The notes: generated by a model from the letters alone, not told the origin. A stretch of DNA of 64,000 bases from Plantibacter auratus (GCF_050587365.1 NZ_JBOBFV010000003.1:62001-126000), one strand, 5' to 3'. Positions 34,423 to 44,748 are shown, counted from the first letter of the stretch. Program-made: numbers and translations.

Positions 34423-34473
34423 ACTCATCGCCCGGGCGACTCGCAGGCATTGCCGCAGCACCGGGCGATGAGT
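34423..34473. repeat. 13-bp inverted repeat (long stem-loop)
   Basis: ACTCATCGCCCGG (34423-34435) and its exact complement CCGGGCGATGAGT (34461-34473) enclose a 25-nt loop that itself contains GGCATTGCC. It sits mid-gap between divergent genes, so it is not an obvious terminator. Confidence 0.55.
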
Positions 34474-34583
34474 CTGTCCGGGGCCGTCGCCCGGGGATCC
34501 GCCTCGCATCCCGTTCCGTCGTGTCCGGGCATCCGCAGCTCGGACCGGTATGTCCACAACGCCCGCGCCCGACGCGCCTGCGA

Positions 34584-34589
34584 TACCGT
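34584..34589 (+). promoter_or_regulatory. Leaderless -10 element of the FAH-family gene
   Basis: TACCGT is followed by 6 nt (AGACGG) and GTG 34596. Confidence 0.5.
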
Positions 34590-34595
34590 AGACGG

Positions 34596-35498
34596 GTGAA
34601 GTTCGCCCATTTCGTCGCCACAGACCACCAGCCGAGTACCCCCGCAGAGCCGCGGGTCCGACTCGCCGTCATCAGCGACACCGGGGCGGTGTTCCTCGAC
34701 GAGATCCTCGAGGACGCCCCGCGCGACCTCCAGGAGCTCATCGAGCGCGGCCCCGCCGAGCTGGACCGCGTGCGGAGCTTCGTCGAGACCTCGCTCGCCC
34801 ACGGTGTCAGCGGAGAACCCCTCGACGGGCTCGTCCACGCGTCCGCGGTCCTCCGTCCGCCGACGATCCTCGCGGTCGGGCTCAACTACTCGGCGCACTC
34901 GCAGGAGCTCAACCTCAAGACCGACAACGCCCCCACCATCTTCGGCCTGTGGGCGAACTCGCTCACCGGTCACGAAGGCACCACGAGCTGGCCGGCGGCG
35001 ATCAGCGAGCAGGTGGACTACGAGGCGGAGCTCGGTGTCGTCATCGGCCGGGCCGCTCGCGACGTCGATGCGGCCGATGCTCTCGGGTACGTGTTCGGGT
35101 ACACCGTCGTCAACGACATCACCGCCCGCAACATCCAGTACTCCGAGGCACAGTGGTCACGCTGCAAGTCGTTCGACGGGTTCACCCCGACCGGCCCGGT
35201 CGTCGTGACCGCGGACGAGATCCCCGACCCGCAGGACCTCCACATCTCGACCGTCCTCGACGGCGTGACGCTCCAGGACTCCTCGACCAGTCACATGGTC
35301 CGCAGCGTCGCGACGCTCATCGAACACTTGTCGGGCTCCGCGACCCTCCTGCCCGGAACGCTCATCTCGACGGGCAGCCCGGGCGGCGCGGGATACTCGC
35401 GCGACCCGCAGGTCTTCCTGACCGACGGCGCGACCGTCACTGTGTCCGTCGAAGGCGTCGGATCGCTCACGACGCACTGCACGGTCACCGCCGGGTAA
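34596..35498 (+). CDS. Fumarylacetoacetate hydrolase family protein
   Basis: A 300-residue FAH-superfamily enzyme. The catalytic domain begins at about 90 (PPTILAVGLNYSAHSQELNL). Metal ligands are in VDYEAELGVVIGR (two Glu) and the Asp of VVNDITARNIQ, followed by RCKSFDGFTPTGP. The GTG start is 6 nt from TACCGT, a leaderless layout. Members act on acylpyruvates, oxaloacetate or ring-cleavage products, and the substrate here is unknown. A strong bidirectional terminator follows. Confidence 0.88.
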   Translation: MKFAHFVATDHQPSTPAEPRVRLAVISDTGAVFLDEILEDAPRDLQELIERGPAELDRVRSFVETSLAHGVSGEPLDGLVHASAVLRPPTILAVGLNYSAHSQELNLKTDNAPTIFGLWANSLTGHEGTTSWPAAISEQVDYEAELGVVIGRAARDVDAADALGYVFGYTVVNDITARNIQYSEAQWSRCKSFDGFTPTGPVVVTADEIPDPQDLHISTVLDGVTLQDSSTSHMVRSVATLIEHLSGSATLLPGTLISTGSPGGAGYSRDPQVFLTDGATVTVSVEGVGSLTTHCTVTAG

Positions 35499-35516
35499 CG
35501 ACTCCCCCACAGCACA

Positions 35517-35556
35517 CGACGAAGCCGTCCGGACCCTGGTCCGGACGGCTTCGTCG
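35517..35556. terminator. Bidirectional terminator between FAH-family gene and aspA
   Basis: A perfect 19-bp inverted repeat with two bases at its centre lies between the convergent stops at 35498 and 35573. The stem can serve both strands. Confidence 0.75.
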
Positions 35557-35572
35557 TGTACAGCCGCGTCGG

Positions 35573-37051
35573 TCAGCGGCTCGGGTCGGAGTCCGCTCCC
35601 GGGATCGGCAGGTCGATGATCGGGATGGCCGAGGTGATGGCCTCGATCCCCGAGAGCCGCGCGGGCGAGAGCTGCTTCGTCACCTCGTCGCGCGTCATGA
35701 GGTTGGCCTCGACCACGAGGTCCGCGACGTTGCGGCCCGTCAGCAGCGCGGTCTTCGCGAGCGCCGCAGCGGACTGGTACCCGATGAACGGGGTCAGGGC
35801 GGTGATGACGCCGACGGACGCGCCGACCATCACCTCGAGCCGTTCCTCGTTCGCCGTGATGCCGTCGATGCAGTTCACCCGCAGCGTCTTGCACGCCTGT
35901 GCCATCCAGACGATGCTCTGCAGCAGCGAGTGGGCGATGACCGGTTCGAACGCGTTGAGCTGCAACTGCCCGGCCTCGGCCGCCATCGTGACCGTCATGT
36001 CGGCGCCGACGACGCTGAACGCCACCTGGTTCACGACCTCCGGGATGACCGGGTTGACCTTGCCCGGCATGATGCTCGATCCGGCCTGTCGGGGCGGCAG
36101 GTTGATCTCGCCGAGGCCGGCCTGCGGACCGCTCGACAGCAGACGCAGGTCGTTGCAGATCTTGGAGAGCTTGATGGCACTCCGCTTCAGGGTGCCGCTG
36201 AACGACATGAACCCGCCGGCGTCGCTCGTCGACTCGATGAGGTCGGGTGCCGTGGTGAGCGCGAGGCCCGTGATCTGGTTGAGGTGACGGACGACCGCCT
36301 CCGCGTAGCGCGGGTCGGCGGTGATCCCCGTCCCGATCGCGGTGGCGCCGAGGTTGACCTCGGCGAGCAGCCAGAGGGTCTCGTGGAGGCGGTCGTAGTC
36401 CTCGTTCAGCGTCGTGGCGAAGCCGTGGAACTCCTGCCCGAGGGTCATCGGGACGGCGTCCTGGAGCTGCGTGCGCCCGACCTTGAGGACGTGGGAGAAC
36501 TCGACGGACTTCGCGCTGCACGAGTCGCGCAGCAGGCCGAGCTCCGTTAGGAGGAACTGCAGTGAGAACGCGAGCGCGATCTTGATCGAGGTCGGGTAGA
36601 CGTCGTTGGTGGACTGCGACCGGTTGGTGTCGTCGAGCGGGTGCAGGAACTGGTACTCGCCCTTGGCATGACCGGCGAGCTCGAGCGCGATGTTCGTGAT
36701 CACCTCGTTCGCGTTCATGTTCGTCGACGTACCCGCACCGCCCTGGATCACGCCCACGATGAACTCCTCGTGGAAGTCACCGTCGATGATGATCTGGCAC
36801 GCGCGGTCGATGAGGTTCGCCTTCGCCGGGTCGAGGACCCCGATCTCGGCGTTCGCGCGGGCGGCGGCCTGCTTGACGCTCGCGATGGCGACGACGAGGT
36901 CGGGGTAGACGGAGATCGGACGCTTCGTGATGGGGAAGTTCTCGAGCGCGCGTGCCGTGTGGATGCCCCAGTACGCGTCGGCCGGGATCTCCATCGAACC
37001 GAGTGAATCCGACTCCGTCCGAGTCTCGTCGCTGTTCGTCCTGTCCGCCAT
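35573..37051 (-). CDS. aspA: Aspartate ammonia-lyase
   Basis: A fumarase/aspartase superfamily enzyme, about 492 residues from ATG 37051. The superfamily signature GSSIMPGKVNPV is present, with GGAGTSTNMNANEVI and HPLDDTNRSQSTNDVYPT, which match aspartase rather than class II fumarase. An upstream GTG at 37108 gives 511 residues; the ATG is preferred because the family length is near 470-490, though its ribosome site GGAG is 11 nt away. It converts aspartate to fumarate and ammonia. Fumarase cannot be fully excluded. Confidence 0.9.
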   Translation of the reverse strand: MADRTNSDETRTESDSLGSMEIPADAYWGIHTARALENFPITKRPISVYPDLVVAIASVKQAAARANAEIGVLDPAKANLIDRACQIIIDGDFHEEFIVGVIQGGAGTSTNMNANEVITNIALELAGHAKGEYQFLHPLDDTNRSQSTNDVYPTSIKIALAFSLQFLLTELGLLRDSCSAKSVEFSHVLKVGRTQLQDAVPMTLGQEFHGFATTLNEDYDRLHETLWLLAEVNLGATAIGTGITADPRYAEAVVRHLNQITGLALTTAPDLIESTSDAGGFMSFSGTLKRSAIKLSKICNDLRLLSSGPQAGLGEINLPPRQAGSSIMPGKVNPVIPEVVNQVAFSVVGADMTVTMAAEAGQLQLNAFEPVIAHSLLQSIVWMAQACKTLRVNCIDGITANEERLEVMVGASVGVITALTPFIGYQSAAALAKTALLTGRNVADLVVEANLMTRDEVTKQLSPARLSGIEAITSAIPIIDLPIPGADSDPSR

Positions 37052-37196
37052 GTCGTCGTCTGCTCCAAGGGTGGTGGGGATGCTGCTGCTGGTGGTGCTG
37101 ATCGTCACTCGTGGCTCCGTTGCCTGGTGGGTGGATGTCCCTTCCAGCGTAGCCGGGTGCGATCCGCGATGCCTCTGCGGTGTCTTGGACCCGAGA

Positions 37197-37230
37197 CGGT
37201 TCCGTGCCTGCGGTTCCGTGTCTGCGGTTC
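37197..37230. repeat. 14-bp tandem repeat, about 2.4 copies
   Basis: CGGTTCCGTGCCTG and CGGTTCCGTGTCTG are adjacent (37197-37210, 37211-37224), followed by a partial third CGGTTC. It lies between aspA and the metallophosphoesterase stop; no function evident. Confidence 0.5.
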
Positions 37231-37242
37231 AGCGCCCGTGGG

Positions 37243-38145
37243 TCACCGCTTGCGCGAGAACGCCTCCAGCCGCTCGGCAGGGCTCAGCGCTGCCATGCGG
37301 TCGATGAACGCCGCACTGAAGGTGTCGGCGGTGGTGTAGTCACCGAGCGGGACCGTGGAGTGGGTGATGCGGTCGTCGTAGACGTGCACCAGGTTGAACG
37401 ACTGACCGCCGAACATCCCGTTCACCTCCGCGGACGGGAGCGAGAGGTTCATCGAGTAACAGCTCGCGCTGGCGACCTGCACGGGGATGCCGGCGAAGGT
37501 GCTCGAGGTGGAGTAGTGCAGATGGCCGCCCAGGATGGCCCGGACGTCGCTCCCGCGCAGCACGGCCTCGAGCCGGTGCTGGTCGCGGAGCTCGAGGATG
37601 TCGAAGAACGGGATGCTCGACGGCACCGGCGGGTGGTGCATGGCGAGGATGCTGCCGAGCGGCGCCGGCGTGGCCAGCACCGACTCCAGCCACTGCAGCT
37701 GGCTGTCCTCGAGCTCGCCGTGGTGCCACCCCGGGACGGTCGAGTCGAGGCCGATGACGCGCAAGCCGCCGAAGTCCCAGACGGCGTCGAGCGGCTGCTC
37801 CCCTGCCGGGAGGTCGAGGAGCGCCGTCCGCATGACCGACCGTTCGTCGTGGTTGCCCATGAGCCAGACGATGGTGGTGCCGAGTCGCTCGGCGACGGGC
37901 TCGACCCGCTCCCGGAGCCGACGGTACGCGTCGGCCTCTCCGAGATCCGCGAGGTCGCCCGTGAACACCATCGCGTCGGGCCGGAGCTGCATCCGCTCGA
38001 TCTGACGGAGGGCCTGTTCCAGGTTGGCCTGCACGTCGACCGCGTCGTAGAGGCGTCGGCCGTCGGCCAGGAGGTGCGGGTCGCTCAGATGGACGATGAC
38101 CCTGTCGGGAGCCGGGTACTGACCGAAACGGACGTCGGAAGTCAT
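37243..38145 (-). CDS. Calcineurin-like metallophosphoesterase (CpdA-type)
   Basis: A 300-residue binuclear metallophosphoesterase. Motifs in order: VHLSDPHL, FTGDLADLG, MGNHDERS, AMHHPPVP and GGHLHYST, the complete D-x-H / GD / GNHD / H / GHxH set. It resembles cyclic nucleotide phosphodiesterases (CpdA/Rv0805-like). The ATG 38145 lies 6 nt from TAGACT. Cytosolic; true substrate unknown. Confidence 0.9.
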   Translation of the reverse strand: MTSDVRFGQYPAPDRVIVHLSDPHLLADGRRLYDAVDVQANLEQALRQIERMQLRPDAMVFTGDLADLGEADAYRRLRERVEPVAERLGTTIVWLMGNHDERSVMRTALLDLPAGEQPLDAVWDFGGLRVIGLDSTVPGWHHGELEDSQLQWLESVLATPAPLGSILAMHHPPVPSSIPFFDILELRDQHRLEAVLRGSDVRAILGGHLHYSTSSTFAGIPVQVASASCYSMNLSLPSAEVNGMFGGQSFNLVHVYDDRITHSTVPLGDYTTADTFSAAFIDRMAALSPAERLEAFSRKR

Positions 38146-38151
38146 GGTCCG

Positions 38152-38157
38152 AGTCTA
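38152..38157 (-). promoter_or_regulatory. Leaderless -10 element of the metallophosphoesterase gene
   Basis: TAGACT is followed by 6 nt (CGGACC) and ATG 38145. Confidence 0.5.
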
Positions 38158-38218
38158 GGAGCCACCGCCGACGTGCTCCGCCGCGGTCGACCACCAGAGG
38201 GCGGCCGACCGCGGACGG

Positions 38219-39670
38219 TCAGGACGCGACGCCGAGGAGCTGCTCGATGGGTCCGCGGGCGAAGAAGACGAGGAACCCGGCTGCGACGACCCACAGCAGC
38301 GGGCTGATCTCGCGCGCCTTCCCGGACAGGGAGCGGAGCACGACCCAGGCGATGAAGCCGGCGCCGATGCCGTTGGCGATCGAGTACGTCAGCGGCATGA
38401 CGACGACCGTCAGGAACACCGGGAGCGCGACCGAGAACTCGGTCCAGACGATGTCCTTGATCTGCGACATCATGAGCGTCCCGACGATGACGAGCGCGGC
38501 GGCGGCGACCTCGGAGGGCACGATCTGCGTGAGCGGCGTGAAGAACATGGCGAGCAGGAACAGCGCGCCGGTCACGAGGTTCGCGAGGCCGGTCCGAGCC
38601 CCTTCGCCAATGCCCGCGCCGGATTCGATGAAGACGGTCGAGGAGGAGGACGAGGTCGCGCCACCGGCGACCGCGCCGACACCCTCGACGATGAGCGCTG
38701 AGCGGAGTCGAGGGAAGTCGCCCTTGGCGTCCGCCACACCGGCCTCCTTCGAGAGCCCGGTCATCGTGCCCATGGCGTCGAAGAAGTTCGTGAACACGAG
38801 GGTGAAGACGAGCATGAGCGCGGCGAGGACGCCGATGCGCTCGAAGCCGCCGAAGCTCACCTGGCCGAGCAGGCTGAGGTCGGGGATCCCGACGACCTGG
38901 GTGGGCAGGGTCGGGACGCTGAGGTTCCAGCCACCGGGGTTCTCGCCGCCGTTGGAGGCGCCGACCTTGAAGACGGCCTCGGCGATGATGGCGATGATCG
39001 TGGAGGCGACGATGCCGCTGAGCAGGGCACCCTTGATCTTGCGCGCGACGAGCACGCCCGTGAGCAGCAGGGAGATGACGAACACGGCGGTCGGCACGGT
39101 GGCGACCGAGCCCTCGATCCCGAGGCCGACGGGCGGCGAACCGGCGCCCGTCGAGCGGACGAAGCCGGCGTCGACGAAGCCGATGAAGGCGATGAAGAGG
39201 CCGATGCCGACCGTGATCGCGATCTTCAACTGGATGGGCACCGCATTGAAGATCATGGCGCGGAGTCCGGTCGCCGCGAGCAGGACGATGATGAGCCCGT
39301 TGATGACGACGAGGCCCATCGCCTCGGCCCAGGTGACCTGACCGACGACGCTGACCGCGAGGAACGAGTTGATGCCGAGTCCGGCCGCGAAGGCGAACGG
39401 CAGCCGCGCCACGAGACCGAAGAGGATCGTCATGACGCCGGCGGTCAGGGCGGTCACGGCGGCGACCTGGGCGAAGCCGAGCTGGCCACCGGTGACGTCG
39501 GCCGAGCCGCTCAGGATGATCGGGTTGAGGATGACGATGTAGGCCATCGCGACGAAGGTCACGAGGCCGCCGCGCACCTCGCCTCCGACGGTCGAACCGC
39601 GCTTGCTGATCTCGAAGAAACCGTCGAGACGCTCTCGGAACGAGCGCGGAGCGGTGGGCGTCGTGGTCAC
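38219..39670 (-). CDS. NCS2 family purine permease (AzgA-like)
   Basis: A 483-residue membrane protein with about 13-14 segments. GGEVRGGLVTFVAMAYIVILNP is shortened here to its core FVAMAYIVILNP, the start of AzgA-like adenine/guanine/hypoxanthine permeases. GLGINSFLA and SSSSTVFIESGAGIGEGART are further marks of this branch. AGGAGG precedes GTG 39670. It would import purine bases by proton symport. It is divergent from a uracil permease gene, with 135 bases between. Confidence 0.9.
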   Translation of the reverse strand: MTTTPTAPRSFRERLDGFFEISKRGSTVGGEVRGGLVTFVAMAYIVILNPIILSGSADVTGGQLGFAQVAAVTALTAGVMTILFGLVARLPFAFAAGLGINSFLAVSVVGQVTWAEAMGLVVINGLIIVLLAATGLRAMIFNAVPIQLKIAITVGIGLFIAFIGFVDAGFVRSTGAGSPPVGLGIEGSVATVPTAVFVISLLLTGVLVARKIKGALLSGIVASTIIAIIAEAVFKVGASNGGENPGGWNLSVPTLPTQVVGIPDLSLLGQVSFGGFERIGVLAALMLVFTLVFTNFFDAMGTMTGLSKEAGVADAKGDFPRLRSALIVEGVGAVAGGATSSSSSTVFIESGAGIGEGARTGLANLVTGALFLLAMFFTPLTQIVPSEVAAAALVIVGTLMMSQIKDIVWTEFSVALPVFLTVVVMPLTYSIANGIGAGFIAWVVLRSLSGKAREISPLLWVVAAGFLVFFARGPIEQLLGVAS

Positions 39671-39805
39671 TGGACCTCCTGGGTCTGCATCGAAGCAACC
39701 AGCGTACCGGCACGGCGGACCGCCCCGCGACGACCGGGATGCGAGGGTGCCGCTACGATCGGCTGGACCCCTTACCCAGCACCCTCCTCACGGAATCGAG
39801 CTCAC

Positions 39806-41083
39806 ATGGCGCTGCCCTGGACTCTGCACGGCGACGGCAAGCACGTCCCGACCCACGCGATCGTCGGCCCCGGAGAACGGCTCACCTGGCCGCGGACCAT
39901 CGGCCTCGGCATGCAGCACGTCGTCGCGATGTTCGGCGCCACGTTCCTCGTCCCCGTGCTGACCGGGTTCCCGCCCACCACGACGCTGTTCTTCTCGGGT
40001 GTGGGCACCATCCTGTTCCTCGTCATCACCAAGAACCGCGTGCCGAGCTACCTCGGCTCGTCATTCGCCTTCATCGCCCCCATCTCCGCCGCGGTCGCGA
40101 GCCAGGGCATGGGCAGCGCCCTCTTCGGCATCCTCGCGGTGGGGCTCCTCCTGGCGCTCGTCGGCGTCATCGTGCAGGTCACGGGCACCGGGTGGATCGA
40201 TGCGCTCATGCCGCCGGTCGTCGCCGGTGCCATCGTCGCGCTCATCGGGTTCAACCTCGCCCCCGCCGCGAAGAACAACTTCGTGGCGGCTCCGATCACC
40301 GCCCTCGTGACGCTCGCGGCCGTCATCCTGTCGACCGTCGTCTTCCGCGGGATCCTCGGCCGACTGTCGATCGTCATCGGTGTCGTGGTCGGGTACATCG
40401 TCGCGGCGATCCGTCAGGAGATCGACTTCTCGAAGATCGCGGACGCCGCGTGGGTCGGCCTCCCCGAGTTCCACCTCGCGGACAACCCGATCTCGAACCC
40501 GGCGGTCTGGGCGGTCCTCCCGGCGTTCCTCCCCGTCGTGCTCGTCCTCATCGCCGAGAACGTCGGGCACATCCGGGGCGTCGCGCAGATGACCGACGCC
40601 TCGGTGAACAAGCAGACCGGTCGCGCGCTCCTGTCCGACGGTCTGGCGACGATGCTGGCCGGCTTCGGCGGCGGTTCGGGCACGACGACCTACGGCGAGA
40701 ACATCGGCGTCATGGCGGCGACTCGGGTCTACTCCACGGCGGCCTACTGGGTCGCCGGTCTGTTCGCGGTCCTCCTCGGCCTCTCCCCCAAGGTCGGTGC
40801 GGTCATCAACACCATCCCGGCGGGCGTCCTCGGCGGCGTCACGACGGCCCTGTACGGACTCATCGGGATCATCGGCGTGAAGATCTGGCTCGACAACAAG
40901 GTCGACTTCTCGAAGCCCGTCAACCAGTTCACCGCGGCGACGGCGCTCATCATCGGCATCGCGGACTTCACCTGGGTGGCGGGTGGCGACGTCAGCTTCA
41001 ACGGGATCGCGCTCGGCACGATCGCCGCGATCGTCATCTACCACGTGATGACGACCATCGGTCGCTGGCGGAAGACCGCCTGA
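39806..41083 (+). CDS. Uracil permease-like NCS2 transporter
   Basis: A 425-residue NCS2 permease of the UraA branch. TWPRTIGLGMQHVVAMFGAT at the start, IAENVGHIRGVAQMT in the middle, and GGSGTTTYGENIGVMAATRV are the substrate-binding marks of uracil transporters. About 14 membrane segments. TACGAT about 50 bases upstream may be the -10. It likely imports uracil or a related pyrimidine and may share regulation with the divergent purine permease. A strong hairpin follows. Confidence 0.9.
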   Translation: MALPWTLHGDGKHVPTHAIVGPGERLTWPRTIGLGMQHVVAMFGATFLVPVLTGFPPTTTLFFSGVGTILFLVITKNRVPSYLGSSFAFIAPISAAVASQGMGSALFGILAVGLLLALVGVIVQVTGTGWIDALMPPVVAGAIVALIGFNLAPAAKNNFVAAPITALVTLAAVILSTVVFRGILGRLSIVIGVVVGYIVAAIRQEIDFSKIADAAWVGLPEFHLADNPISNPAVWAVLPAFLPVVLVLIAENVGHIRGVAQMTDASVNKQTGRALLSDGLATMLAGFGGGSGTTTYGENIGVMAATRVYSTAAYWVAGLFAVLLGLSPKVGAVINTIPAGVLGGVTTALYGLIGIIGVKIWLDNKVDFSKPVNQFTAATALIIGIADFTWVAGGDVSFNGIALGTIAAIVIYHVMTTIGRWRKTA

Positions 41084-41100
41084 CCCGTCCGGTGCGGCTG

Positions 41101-41121
41101 CGTCAGCGCGGTGCGCTGGCG
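41101..41121. repeat. 21-bp direct repeat, copy 1
   Basis: An exact 21-bp repeat (starting CGTCAGCGCGGTGC) is found here and at 41210-41230, flanking the terminator hairpin. Each copy is partly self-complementary. Confidence 0.6.
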
Positions 41122-41135
41122 TCAGCGCCGGTCGT

Positions 41136-41175
41136 ACGCGTGGGCGCGGGTCTCTGGAGCCCCGCGCCCACGCGT
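41136..41175 (+). terminator. Terminator of the uracil permease gene
   Basis: A perfect 15-bp stem, ACGCGTGGGCGCGGG with its complement, and a 10-nt loop, 53 bases after the stop. It could also serve the convergent pit operon. Confidence 0.7.
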
Positions 41176-41209
41176 GTGACCCGCGCTCACGCCGGGTAGG
41201 TGCGGTTCG

Positions 41210-41230
41210 CGTCAGCGCGGTGCGCTGGCG
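41210..41230. repeat. 21-bp direct repeat, copy 2
   Basis: Second exact copy of the 41101-41121 sequence, 12 bases from the stop of the Pit-associated gene. With its flanks (TTCGC/GCGAA) it forms a hairpin with a 2-nt bulge. Confidence 0.6.
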
Positions 41231-41241
41231 AACCCCAGGGG

Positions 41242-42752
<1,511 letters not shown>

Positions 42753-42838
42753 TGGTGTCTTTCTCGAGGCGGAGCGAATACGGACACAGTGCTCCCCGAC
42801 GAGATGTTTGGGGGGAATTCACGTGTTGGATACGGGCG

Positions 42839-42871
42839 GTTCACCCGCCGTACACGATCCTTACACCCTGC
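42839..42871. promoter_or_regulatory. Possible PHO box upstream of pit
   Basis: Three consecutive 11-nt units, GTTCACCCGCC, GTACACGATCC and TTACACCCTGC, resemble the actinobacterial PhoP direct-repeat unit (GTTCACC plus four bases). They lie upstream of pit, in plus-strand orientation. The first unit also belongs to an imperfect hairpin at about 42831-42852, which could instead be part of the terminator of the preceding DUF2207 gene. Confidence 0.35.
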
Positions 42872-42874
42872 CCG

Positions 42875-42891
42875 GTCGAGGTCAACTCGAC
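42875..42891 (-). terminator. Small hairpin after the DUF2207 gene
   Basis: GTCGAG-GTCAA-CTCGAC, a perfect 6-bp stem six bases from the stop. Weak on its own. Confidence 0.3.
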
Positions 42892-42896
42892 GCCGA

Positions 42897-44741
42897 TCAG
42901 CGCCCGCCGCCGCCTCCGCCGCCTCCGCCGCCGCCCGCGAAGCCGCCACCCGTCGAGCCGCCGGACGAGCTCGCTCCCCCACTGGTCGACCAGGACGCCG
43001 ACGTACTCGACGCCGATCCGGAGAAGCCGGAGAACGCGTTCGCGAACATCGCCGCCTGGAACGGGGTGTTCGAGGCGTACCACGACGGCGCACTCCCGGC
43101 CTGCTCGTAGCGGATACCGAGTTCCTTGGCCCACTCGCGCTCCACGCCCCAGAGTACGGCGAAGGGCAGGAGGCGTTCGGTGACCCGGACGAGCTGGCCG
43201 GGGTCGCCGAGGTCCACCCGTTCGGCACCGTCGGGGCTCTGCAACATGCGGAAGCGGTCCTGTTCCGCCAGCGCGAGGTAGTCGCGGAGGCCGAGCAACT
43301 CGTCCCGCGCATCGGCACCGGTGGCGGTGAGCGGTTTCGGCGCGATGGCCAACACGATCCCCGCGAGCAGCGCGATCCCGGTCACGAAGAGCGCGGCGAC
43401 CGACCAGCCGTTGTCCGCTCGCTGGGAGTAGGCGACCCCGAAGAAGACGATCCCGGCGACGCCCAGGACGGCGAGCGCCCCCACGATGATCCACGCCCGC
43501 CCGGAGGAGACCGAGCGTCGGAGGCCGAGGTCGAGGGCGTTCCGCTTGGCGGCCGCGAGTTCCGCGGTGACCGCCTTGCCGAGCGCCGGGTCGACCTCCT
43601 TCATCTCCCGCGGTCGGTTCCGGTCGGGGAAGAGCGCGGCGAGCACGCGTCGTTCCTGCTCATCCGTCGCGCTGTCGTCGAGGTACTGCAGGGAGTAGTC
43701 CTTCTTGCCCGGTCCGTCCACGATCCGGAGCTTGCCGCGGACGGCGAGGCTGACGATCTCGGCGGCCATCGACGAGGCGGCGCGACCGGCGAGGTCGCCC
43801 GCCAGCAGGAGGTTCATCTGCTTCGGGGCGGAGTACTGCGGCACGATGACGCCACGACCGGGGTGGTCCCGCCAGAAGCGCAGTCGGATCCACAGGAGTG
43901 CTCCGAGCCCCGCGGCCGACAGCGCGCCGAGGACGATCGGGACGATGGAGAAGACCGGCGCCTCGCCGGGGCGGGCCGGTTGGACGAACGTGCCCGGTTC
44001 GAACCCGATCGCGACCGTCAGCGTCTGCCGGGCCTGCAGCGGGACGGAGGAGGTCGTGAAGACGTCTCCGTCGGCGTCCTCCGCTTGGGAGAGGTCGCAC
44101 GGCGAGCTGTCGTCCGGATCCCCGCGGTAGCAGGCGCCGTCACCGGTGAGCGCGTCGGCGATGTCGGGCGCGACCCGCACCGTCATGCTGGCGTCGGCGA
44201 ACGGCTGGTCCCAGCCGGTCCCGGGTGCGTCCCAGTAAAACTCGTCGGAGCGTGTGTCGCGATAGGCGCCGACGACGCCGTGCTGCGTGTAGGTGATGAC
44301 GTAGCTCTGCGTGCCGCGCACGTAGTCGTCCGTCCCGAGCGAAAGCTCGAGGAAGTCACCGTCGCGGTCGGTCTCCCACTCCACGGGCGCACCGTCGGCG
44401 TCGGTCACCGAGACGATCTCCGTGTGCAGTGGTGCCCGGTCGAACTCGTCCGGGATCGCTCGGATGATGCCCTTGTTCTGGTCGGAGTCGGGGAACTCCG
44501 CGACGAAGGTCTCGACCGCGCGCAGCTCGGCTTGACCGTCGCCGCCACGGCTCAGGGTGTAGTCGCCGTCGAATGACGCGAAGGTGAAGTCGGACACGTC
44601 GGTCCGAGCGTCGGCCGCGGCGGGCGGCGCGCTCGCCAGGGTCGCGACGAGTGGTGCACCCACCGCCAGGGCCAGGGCGACGAGGAGCACCCGCGAGGAG
44701 CGGGCACGGACCGGGGACAGGCGACGACGTCTGGGCTTCAC
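42897..44741 (-). CDS. DUF2207 domain membrane protein
   Basis: A 614-residue protein. A signal peptide (VLLVALALAVGAPLVATLAS) is followed by the extracellular DUF2207 beta domain (about 45-235, with SFDGDYTLSRGGDG and YVITYTQHGVVG). One membrane segment (about 250-270) comes next, then a cytosolic portion with the winged-helix-like MAAEIVSLAVRGKLRIVDG. Two further membrane segments follow, and the tail is Ser/Gly-rich and ends in a poly-Gly run. The start is GTG 44741, 7 nt from TAGACT. Family function is unknown; the layout is normal for it. Confidence 0.85.
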   Translation of the reverse strand: MKPRRRRLSPVRARSSRVLLVALALAVGAPLVATLASAPPAAADARTDVSDFTFASFDGDYTLSRGGDGQAELRAVETFVAEFPDSDQNKGIIRAIPDEFDRAPLHTEIVSVTDADGAPVEWETDRDGDFLELSLGTDDYVRGTQSYVITYTQHGVVGAYRDTRSDEFYWDAPGTGWDQPFADASMTVRVAPDIADALTGDGACYRGDPDDSSPCDLSQAEDADGDVFTTSSVPLQARQTLTVAIGFEPGTFVQPARPGEAPVFSIVPIVLGALSAAGLGALLWIRLRFWRDHPGRGVIVPQYSAPKQMNLLLAGDLAGRAASSMAAEIVSLAVRGKLRIVDGPGKKDYSLQYLDDSATDEQERRVLAALFPDRNRPREMKEVDPALGKAVTAELAAAKRNALDLGLRRSVSSGRAWIIVGALAVLGVAGIVFFGVAYSQRADNGWSVAALFVTGIALLAGIVLAIAPKPLTATGADARDELLGLRDYLALAEQDRFRMLQSPDGAERVDLGDPGQLVRVTERLLPFAVLWGVEREWAKELGIRYEQAGSAPSWYASNTPFQAAMFANAFSGFSGSASSTSASWSTSGGASSSGGSTGGGFAGGGGGGGGGGGR

Positions 44742-44748
44742 CCGGCCA

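Larger units (their letters stand above)
34267..34595. other. 329-base gene-free stretch with a stem-loop
   Basis: No coding frame with a convincing start is seen between the divergent FKBP and FAH-family genes. The notable content is a 13-bp inverted repeat at 34423-34473 and the leaderless -10 of the FAH-family gene at its right end. An FKBP promoter should lie at the left end but was not resolved. Confidence 0.5.

Noticed and set aside
37197..37230. Tandem 14-bp repeat as a CRISPR start
   Set aside because: Units are adjacent without spacers, only about 2.4 copies, and no cas gene is present.
42839..42871. A confident PhoP site
   Set aside because: Kept only as a low-confidence feature because the first unit is part of an imperfect hairpin that may be a terminator of the preceding gene.
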